A stretch of 64,000 nucleotides of DNA from Trogon surrucura (lineage: Eukaryota; Chordata; Aves; Trogoniformes; Trogonidae), in contig CM036617.1 in the NCBI GenBank assembly GCA_020746105.1, forward strand, positions 173,194,412 to 173,258,411, written 5' to 3'. Every line of letters starts with the position of its first letter. The stretch's first letter is position 1. Below the pieces are notes generated by a model. It saw only the letters and a program-made list of their open reading frames with translations, did no database searches and was not told the DNA's origin. Below, piece after piece: positions 56,301 to 64,000 of this stretch. A program made the position numbers and the translations under genes.

Positions 56301-57377
56301 CCATTGGACCATGTCTCCTACCAGTTTGCAGAGCAGCCTCTTGCTCTACTAAACATATATTGAGCAATTCTCTTGGTATCTGCTCCAACTGTGCACTTGC
56401 CCTGTGGTGCAAGAGCATGGAGGATAACATCCTGCTACTGCTGTTGGTTGTTTCACCTGCTCAAGAGGCAAAGGTCAATGTGGGTGAGCCTAAAAGCATA
56501 AAGAAAATGCATACAGATAAAACTATCTGGAACTGTATGTTAACATCATTTTACAAAGGCAGCTCTTGAGAATTGAATTTTATCTTTGCATCTGTATCAT
56601 CAACCTGGCAGCTGTACTCTGTGTAGGAAGCAGTGGGATGGAGATGTGAAAAGGCTGGCAAGGAGAAGGATGTAAAACCCAAAACCTGGAGACTGTGAAG
56701 TTACAAGCAAGTGTTCTGAAGTCTTCGTTGAGATATGAGAGTTGCTACACGGAAGAAAGCAAGAGACAGTGAAAAGCAATGTTGTGTTTATAGGCCCAGC
56801 CAACAGCTTTTATGTCAATAGAAAGATGGAGAGTGAAGGGCCTTTGCAAGGAAGTGATTAGTTCTGCATTAGAACTGTGAAAAGTAGAAATGTGACAAGC
56901 TGCAGATGAGGTTGCCTGCTATCCTGTCTGAGAAAGGATTTCTGCTATCTGTCTAACCATGGTTTTATGAACCATAGACCATGCTTATTTGTGGCACTTC
57001 CTATCTGATTTTATAATGGTGAGTGCATCCTTTTGCATTTTAAAAAATCAATTCGGTGCTTGCAGATTGGTTTGCCACACTGACGTCCTTTCCCTCTCTG
57101 TATATCCGTTCAGCCTTTAATGAGCAGCCCATGCTGCCTTCCTCTCATGTGCTCACGGCCCTGTTGACCCCAAGGCATTTTCCAGCCTCCTAAGTACCCT
57201 GCAGCATTTTTCCCCTGCCCCCTTCTTGCCGGTGGCACTGAGTAGGTATCACCTGGGCTGCTGTGCCTGCTGGTCTGTGCTTGTTGAAGGCAGGAGGTTC
57301 TGCTTGCCTGCTGGATGTTTTCCCATGTGTATTCCCTGCCTGGGAAAGGTAGCAAGTGCACAGCATCATCATTGGAA

Positions 57378-57673
57378 GCTGGAAGAGTGTAGTTTTAGAC
57401 TGAAAGCTGGAAGAGCATAGGTTTAGACTAGATACAAGGAAGAAGTTCTTTATGCTGAGGATGATGATGCTGTGCACTGGAACAGGTTGCCCAGGGAAGT
57501 GTGGATGCTCCATCCCTGGAAGTGTTCAAGGCCAGGTTGGATGGAGCCTTGAGCAACCTGGTCTAGTGGGAGATGTCTCTGCCATGGAAGGGGGGTTGGA
57601 ATTAGATGATCTTTGAGGCCTCTTCCAACCCAAATCATTCTATGATTCTATGATTGATTCTATGATTGGATGG
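57378..57673 (+). mobile_element. CR1 3' fragment with a local duplication
   Basis: Plus-strand CR1 3' region: GACTAGATACAAGGAAGAAG, CTGGAACAGGTTGCCCAGG, CCTTGAGCAACCTGGTCTAG, GAATTAGATGATCTTTGAGG, and a tail with repeated ATTCTATG units to about 57673. At its left end two imperfect copies of a 26-28 base unit starting GCTGGAAGAG lie side by side (57378-57405 and 57406-57431). There is no intact coding frame. Confidence 0.9.
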
Positions 57674-59870
57674 TTCTATGATCAGGCAGCCTAAAAGGTT
57701 GGATTTCCTATGAAGCCCAGTGCTGCCACTGGGAATGCTTTACCTCAAGCTATGTCCACTGCTTCCCAGCTTGCTTTCTCACAGAGTCCCTGACAGGGTG
57801 TGTTGCTGTACGGCGAGGGGATACAGGGCTTGCTTTGGACTGTGCAATGAGTGTTTGGAGCAGCAGCCTCAGGTAGATGCAGGGGCAAAGAGAAAGGAAA
57901 GCTGCTCAGTGAACTAGAAATTCCCACACTCTGTTGTCAAACATGCTTGTTCACTGGTGTGGAAAAGGGAAGCTGAGGAGAAGAGAAATGAATTTGAATG
58001 CATTTTAATTGGGATTACGGGCATATGGTGTGGTGCCGTTTGTTTTCCTCTTCCTGCTCTGCAGTGGGGCTCTAATACCTTCACACATTTGCCTTTATTT
58101 GTCATGTCAAAAGGGAAGACAGCAAGCGGCTTTTTTCTGCCCCCTCTTCGGGGCCCTGCTAACAACTCTCACTTTGCCCTCAACTTTGCCAAAGGAACAA
58201 TCATGATTTTCAGAAAAAGTGCACACAGATTGCAGAAGCACATTAAGCAACTCCAGCTTATTTTTATTAAAACTTTTCAGATGCTCCTCAGAGGACCTTA
58301 GCTGTTTTCCAGCAGCAGAAGGGGATGGAATCAAGAGGAGAGAGGGGACACGATGTCCACAGTACCACATGCACATAATTCACCAGCAGCTGTATAGTTA
58401 GGTTTTATTGTTATGATAGTATGTTTAGTGTTTTGTAAAAAGCTACTTAGGGAGCTGTTTCCCCTGTTGTACAGCAGTTTGTTAGCTGTAAGGTTCAGAC
58501 ATAAACCTTTAATTAGGCCTAGCGCCTCCGCAAAAGCAATTTCAGTTCCCTCCCCTGCCTCGTGCAGCATCTTGGGATGCTCTGCATTTCAATGTGAACA
58601 AGCTATTGTTTAACATGGCTTTAAATCATTACAGAAATGTTCTGTAGCATCCACTGGGAAAGCCTGATCCCATCTGCCCTTGTTCATTTCTCACAGTCAC
58701 TTTGGGAACCAGGGCCAGTAATCACAGAGATTTTGCTTAGAGGCTAAACACAGAGCAGCACCATCTTCATACACTGTGCGTGCTACTAACAGGTCAAGGT
58801 GTGGCTCAGAAAAGTTTAAAGAGGAATTTAAAGCTTGAGATTAAGCATCTTTCCCAGCCTTCATGTAAGTATCTTTCCATTCATTTTCCAAACCTGTTTA
58901 CGACACAGCAAAGGACTTGCAGGGAACTTAGAAGCTAATGCCCACTTAAAATAAAATGTCTCTAGCACAGCTGAAGACAATCTGAATCCCTTCCTGCCTC
59001 CTCTGACACAAAGCCTCTGCAGTACACTTGGGTCAGCTCAGTGCCCTGGCATCCCAGCTTTGGCCTGAACTCCAAGTCTATAGCTCCTGAATAAAAGTCG
59101 AGGCTTTTATTTTTCTTCTGAGAAATATGTATTTTTTATGATGGCTTACAGGAAAAGTACAAAACATTGCCTAATCTTATTCAGTATATCCTACATTTGA
59201 TGCTCTTTTTGTCCCAAAGTTTCTGTTTCAAATAATGATGAAAAAAGTTGTATTAAATTTACATCAAAGGGAAGTTGGGGAAGCAGAAACATGAATAACA
59301 AACACATGCATAATGTGATTCTGAACAAAGAAACCTGTGCTGTCAGTGCAGGGATAGGCCGCATAGGAACACATGTATGTCATTGCAGCATATTGCTAAC
59401 ATATGTGGGGGTCATCCAGATATGTTCAGGGGCAGCTAAGATCCCTATTTGAAGGTAAATTTGATAGAATCCGCTTTGTAGGTACTGTGGCAATGACTGC
59501 ACTTTACGTCTGTATAGAGTGGTTACCACAATCCTTTTTGTGTTATCCTGTACAGGTTTCCATACACAGGGTGTGCTGAAGGGAGAGTGTAAAGAATATG
59601 TAAACAGTCGGTGTAAAGATTCACTGAAAAAAAAATGTTACAAGTAATTTCATTCTGGAAATAGTTCATATGCATCTTTAAAAATATAAAAAAAAAAAAA
59701 TCATTAAATTGTAATGCATTTCACCCACCTTAGAGTTCAGCAATTTTTCTTCTTCAGCAGCTTCCAACATTACCAGTTTCTCCAGTGAAGCACAGAGCAT
59801 GGCCGAGGGGCCACAGCTTGGCGTAGAAGTGAGGATGCATTTGTCCAGAGCAACTGATAGGCTCTGGATT
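57674..59870. other. Intergenic, unique sequence
   Basis: No gene recognised. The stretch from about 58110 to 58720 is complex, non-repetitive and relatively GC-rich for the window, with the AT-rich homeobox-type word TTTAATTAGG at about 58508-58517. It is a candidate conserved non-coding block, but conservation cannot be judged from one sequence. Confidence 0.5.
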
Positions 59871-59930
59871 AGAATCATAGAATCACAGAACAGTTCAGGT
59901 TGGAAAAGACCCTGGGATCATCAAGTCCAA

Positions 59931-59970
59931 CCATTAACCCTACACTACAACCATTAACCCTACACTACAA
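59931..59970. repeat. 20-base perfect tandem duplication inside CR1
   Basis: CCATTAACCCTACACTACAA occurs at 59931-59950 and again at 59951-59970 without a mismatch, in the 3' untranslated part of the CR1 copy. Confidence 0.95.
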
Positions 59971-59978
59971 GTTCACCC

Positions 59979-60348
59979 CTAAACCATATCACCCAACACC
60001 ACATCTAAGTGACGCTTAAACACATCCAGGGATGGCGACTCAACCACCTCTCCAGGCAGTTTGTTCCAATGTCTGACCACTCTTTCTGTGAAGAATTTTT
60101 TCCTAAATGTCCAGTCTAAACTTGCCCTGTTGCAACTTGAAACCGTTCCCCCTGCTTCTGTGCCTAATGACCTGTGAGAAGAGACCAGCACCAACCTCTG
60201 TACAATGTCCTTTCAAGTAATTGTAGAGCATGATGAGGTCCCACCTCAGCCTCCTCTTCCTTAAACTGAACAGTCCCAGCTCCCTCAATCGCTCCTCGTA
60301 AGGTCTATTCTCCAGGCCCTTCACCAGCTTTGTTGCCCTCTTCTGCAC
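59979..60348 (-). pseudogene. CR1 ORF2 C-terminal relic, frameshifted
   Basis: Two overlapping minus-strand frames share the CR1 C-terminus. 60103-60348 carries [20 protein letters not shown] and [20 protein letters not shown]. 59979-60194 carries the continuation [20 protein letters not shown] and [20 protein letters not shown]. The change of frame around 60110-60190 marks at least one indel relative to an intact element. Confidence 0.85.
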
Positions 60349-60528
60349 TCACTCTAACACCTCGATATCCCTCTTATACTGAGGTGCCCAAAACTGAACA
60401 CAATACTCAAGGTGTGGCCTCACCAGTGCTGAGTACAGGGGGACAATCACCTCCCTACTTCTGCTGGTCACACAATTTCTAATACAAGCCAGGATGCCGT
60501 TGGCCTTCTTGGCCACCTGGGCACACTG

Positions 60529-60999
60529 CTAGCTCATATTCAGCCAGCTGTCGATTAGAACACCCAGGTCCTTTTCCATCAAACAGCCTTCCAGCCACCC
60601 TTCTCCAAGCCTGTAGCGTTGCATGGGGTTGCCGTGACCAAAATGTAGGTCCCTAGACTTGGCTCTGTTGAAATGCGTGCAGTTGGCCTGGGCCCATCGA
60701 TCCAATCTATCCAGGTCCCTCTGTAGAGCCTTTCTACCCTCCAGCAGATTGACACTCCCTCCCAGCTTGGTGTCATCTGCAAACTTGCTGAGGGTGCACT
60801 CAATCCCCTCATCTAGATCATTTATGAAGATGTTAAACAGGAGTGGCCCCAGCACCGAGCCCTGAGGGACACCGCTCATGACTTGCCGCCAGCTGGATTT
60901 AACTCCATTGACCACAACTCTTTGGGCCCGGCCATCCAGCCAGTGTTTCACCCAGCAGAGTATGTGTCCATCTAAGACATGGGCAGCCAACTTGGCCAT
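60529..60999 (-). pseudogene. CR1 reverse transcriptase fragment with intact FADD
   Basis: A 156-codon minus-strand frame starting [20 protein letters not shown], with [29 protein letters not shown] and a relic of the LHFGHGNPM motif. It ends at TAG directly after NMS and resumes in frame as [11 protein letters not shown]. The catalytic Asp pair is kept, but the copy is 5'-truncated and interrupted, so it should be non-functional. Confidence 0.92.
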
Positions 61000-61017
61000 A
61001 AAGATATTGTGGATCCT

Positions 61018-63321
61018 AGTTCAGAACTCTTACGCAGGAGCTGAGGACATGCTAGTCTTTTTTTGCAAAGATAATTCAGACTGTTTGTTCTGGAAGTGAT
61101 ACAGCATTTTATATTTGTTAGGTGGAAACAGGTATACTTGACATGTGTTAGTAATACTCCTGTTTTGGTTTGGTTTCATCAGGTATTTGGAGTCTGTAAC
61201 AGACGCTATCTATTACTCTGAACGCGTTTCTGCTTTCCTTTACTGGCAGCTCTGGCCCCTGTTCTGCCAACCTTCACATCACCCTCAAACTGAGGCAGCA
61301 CTCCACTGACTGGCTGGTCTTTGTCATCAGGTTTTCCAAATGTTCAGCAACTGTAACACTGCAGCAGATTTTCAGAAGTGTGTATGTAGCCATCAACTAT
61401 GGCAATTATATTTAGGGCCAAATTCTCAAAAGAACTTGGCATACTGCCCCAAATCTGGTCCCAGGCATGGATACATAGTGCTTTCCTGCCAGAATCACAG
61501 CTCCGATTTTGGGAGACACTTAATTCTGTGCCCCACAGAGGAGTCCCAGCTGGGACGTATGTGGTCAGAATGAAGGTGGCAGGTAAGTGGCTGTCGCATA
61601 TGATGGTGCTGGTTTGTGATGCTTTCAGTGCCAGAGAAGGACAGAAAAAACCGAGAATCCTGCTATTACAAAGTGATAGTTATGAATGGTAGGAATCCAT
61701 AAATACAATGCACATTTTTATGTTAATAAAATCATGTGGCTGGCCCACTGCATGCAAGGATTGATGTGAAAGCAGCCACTTAAGGTACCTAAGGAAACCA
61801 AGTTTTATATTTGTTATTCTAGGTTCTTAAATTTCCACCTAACTATCACTGAAAGATGCTTAGAGCTGCACAAATTCTGAACAGTTGAAAAAAAAATCAC
61901 TGGAATAAAATTATAATCAGCCTTAAAATAGTGGTGTTCAAGACAGTAATCACTAAAGTCAGTTGTAGAAGCAGGTTTCTTCAACTTCTGCCTCACCAAA
62001 GGCATAGCCAAGGGCAAAATAAGATGGATGAAATCACTGAATGCAGGATTAGGGTTATCCAAGGGCCTGTTGGCCCTTCTAAGTGACCCTTGAAAACTAT
62101 CCTACCTATTTTGGGGGCAGAGCAAATGAAGGCAGTCCACCAATTTTTAGACTAATCCGAACAAACGTTAAAAAGACAAACAAGCCAGGCAGTAAACAAA
62201 GCAAAAGTCTTCAAACCAAAACTAAACCAGCAACCAAAGTCCCCAGCCAGTCCATTGAGATGGGCAAGGTCACTGCCTGGGGATGCTCTCGTGACTTCAC
62301 AGACAGGCAAAGCTGCTTCAGCTTAGACATGATACAGAAAGCCAGGACAAACCAGCAACGTACCAATGCTGGCACATGGGGTTTGGCTTGAGGACGAGCC
62401 CTGGCTGCCCAGGTGTATGTCAGTGCACTGCTGGCATGGCTTGGGCTGCCATCTCCCAGCCCTTAGTGAGTACTTACCCCAGTGAGTAAACACACTCGCA
62501 GCATGCCTTGCACAACACCCCACCACATGCACAGACGGTTGCTGAAGCCCTGCCCTGCCAAGGTCAGTGGGAATTTTTGTCTTTGACTTTGGTGCGGGCA
62601 GGATTTCCCTCCGTGGACACACACCTCCTCCCGGATGCATGTGCATGCGAGTGTTTGTGTATATACATATGCCTTACAGTACAAAGTACTTACAGGAAGG
62701 CATCTACTCTCTTTAAATATTTTTCTTCAACTTCATGTTGCGTGAAGTCAGACTCTCACTGTCACAGCCACAGTTTCTCACAGCTTAATAGTGTTAAAGA
62801 GCCCTTCTTGCTCCCAACTGCTGCAATAACAATCAGGCTGGGAGGAAGGGGAAATGAGCAGTGGAGCACACGCTGTACCTTCCAGCCACCAGCTATTGTT
62901 AAGAGCACGTTGCTCCAGACAGAGTGGCAGCAAGGCACAGGGTGGGAAGCAGGTGTAACCCGCCAGGAACACCAGTTGAGCAAAAGTCAATTTTTAATTC
63001 AGACAAGTACCCCTGCTTCCCACCTGCCACCATACTGAAAGAAGGTCTACGTTCCTGTTGCCCGGCACTTGAAATATTAACAAATATCTTTATGGCAAAT
63101 CAAGAGTTCTTTTTCTCCTTTTGGCACCTTGGTCATTCATCTGCAAAGTCACCAATCATTTTTTCTTCAACTCCTCATCATACCATAGCATTTCATGTGC
63201 TCACAGGAAGTACCCTTCTAGACGCTTTGCTACAAGTTTAGGTTCTTCACAGGAGTCTCTGAAATCTCTCCTCGTTGCTTGTCCTGCTTGTCCAGCTTGT
63301 TTTTCTTCTACCCTCTTCAGG
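61018..63321. other. Intergenic, no gene recognised
   Basis: Unique sequence. The longest frame (62508-63038, plus strand, 176 codons) has Cys/Ser/His-rich composition typical of chance translation and overlaps open frames on the minus strand. I see no domain. Confidence 0.6.
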
Positions 63322-63570
63322 AAATCACAGAATCACAGAATGGTTAGAGTTGGAGGGGACCTCTAGAGATCACCTAGTCTAACCCCCCCCTACCCAGCTA
63401 AAGCAGGATTGCCTAGAGCACATCACAGGATTGCATCCAAGCGGGATTTGAAAGTCTCCAAAGACAAAGACTCTGCAACCTCCCTGGACACCCTCCAGTG
63501 CTCTGTCACCCTCACAGTACTGAAGTTTTTCCTCATATTTAGATGAAATTTCCTGCTGCCCAGACTGTGT
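63322..63570 (-). mobile_element. CR1 3' fragment
   Basis: The + strand starts AAATCACAGAATCACAGAAT, then GTTGGAGGGGACCTCTAGAG and CACCTAGTCTAACCCCCCCC, and runs through the antisense of the conserved C-terminal region (ACCTCCCTGGACACCCTCCA) to about 63570. It is antisense, 5'-truncated and has no intact frame. Confidence 0.9.
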
Positions 63571-64000
63571 TAGCCCCAACAGAGTACTTTGCTCAAGGTA
63601 GGTCTACACAGGTGTGTAGCCTGGCATGACTGGCCAGGTTCAGGTTGCTGCTGGGTGGCCCAAGCGCAATTCATTTACCTCACCCCCTCACTTCAACTGC
63701 AGTGTGATGCTGGAGAACTAGGCTGCCCTAGCTGACTCCCAGACACCCTCTAGGATGTTTTATAAACATCAGTATGGTGGTCCATGCCAGAGTGCTTGAA
63801 GCCAGCAGCCCACACGTTCAAACCCCTTCTTTTCTTTAGTGTGGGAGTTACTATCCTGTAGTGCAATAATAAAGCCTATTTGTGATCAGGTTTAGTTCAC
63901 TGTGCTCTTGATCTGCAGCCCGTATTAATACCTTGTTTTCAGATACCCGCCTCTGTTTGCTGAGTACAATATAAATGAGCGTGTTCAGCCCAGCTGCCAC
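63571..64000. other. Intergenic end of the window
   Basis: No gene or clear repeat. GCAATAATAAAGCC at about 63863-63876 contains an AATAAA hexamer, and the sequence around it is not recognised. Confidence 0.5.

Larger units (their letters stand above)
46086..57377. other. Intergenic region downstream of POC1B
   Basis: No convincing coding gene, RNA gene or young transposon. It is mostly unique AT-rich sequence, with A-rich runs near 48456-48500, an ATT microsatellite at 53379-53396 and a T-rich run near 53642-53668. GC-richer patches lie at about 52060-52470 and 53540-54290. The open frames there (up to 147 codons) resemble no family I know and overlap frames on the other strand. Confidence 0.65.
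59871..61017 (-). mobile_element. CR1 LINE, 5'-truncated, about 1.15 kb
   Basis: The minus strand carries reverse transcriptase from [20 protein letters not shown] through [20 protein letters not shown] and an intact FADD catalytic motif. After a TAG stop come [31 protein letters not shown] and [20 protein letters not shown]. The 3' tail lies at 59871-59900 (AGAATCATAGAATCACAGAA on +). The 3' untranslated part contains a perfect 20-base tandem duplication at 59931-59970. The N-terminal ORF2 and ORF1 are absent. Confidence 0.95.

Noticed and set aside
62508-63038. 176-codon + frame, the longest one outside CR1 by start codon
   Set aside because: Composition is chance-like, open frames overlap on the other strand, and no domain or splice context is visible.
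63840-63990. Possible solitary LTR (AATAAA hexamer in unrecognised sequence)
   Set aside because: No terminal TG...CA pair, target duplication or primer-binding site could be seen.
46086-64000. Search for DUSP6 or another coding gene downstream of POC1B
   Set aside because: No exon of a recognised protein was found on either strand apart from CR1.

Overview
The window is vertebrate nuclear DNA, most likely from a bird. It is AT-rich and almost gene-free outside one intron-rich gene. Its recognisable interspersed repeats are CR1 (chicken-repeat 1) LINE fragments with the typical 3' tail built from ATTCTATG-like units. CR1 also occurs in other reptiles, so 'bird' is an inference from CR1 style and compact introns. 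I cannot name the species. There are no bacterial-type operons, CRISPR arrays or recognisable RNA genes.

Region 1 (1-46.1 kb, + strand) is POC1B, the centriolar WD40 protein POC1 homolog B. Ten coding exons with GT-AG borders and matching phases can be chained: 3386-3557, 4308-4487, 5769-5876, 6747-6862, 7252-7385, 8316-8384, 10886-11038, 18394-18480, 44345(or 44387)-44569 and 45755-45850. They encode about 445 residues: the last strand of WD repeat 1, WD repeats 2-7, a linker and the C-terminal POC1 coiled coil, ending in TAG. Human POC1B is 478 residues, so only about 33 N-terminal residues (probably two exons) lie upstream of position 1. The gene has a dense 5' cluster of WD exons (3.4-11 kb), two large introns (7.4 kb and 26 kb) and a short 3' end with several AATAAA signals.

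Region 2 (46.1-64 kb) is intergenic. No convincing gene was found. In human, POC1B is followed by DUSP6, so this may be the POC1B-DUSP6 spacer, but that is context knowledge and is not visible here. It carries three CR1 copies (57.4, 59.9-61.0 and 63.3 kb) and some unique, GC-richer patches.

Repeats: seven clear CR1 copies (7.9, 8.5-9.5, 34.3, 35.1, 57.4, 59.9-61.0, 63.3 kb), one old degenerate copy (21.5 kb) and two tail remnants (13.2 and 43.9 kb). There are a few microsatellites and a possible ancient tRNA-derived SINE patch near 41.8-42.2 kb.

No new biological system is evident. The points most worth checking are a stop codon at the same position in two separate CR1 reverse transcriptase copies, two phase-compatible candidate alternative last exons of POC1B, the tRNA-box patch, and an unassigned GC-rich segment at 52.0-52.4 kb.
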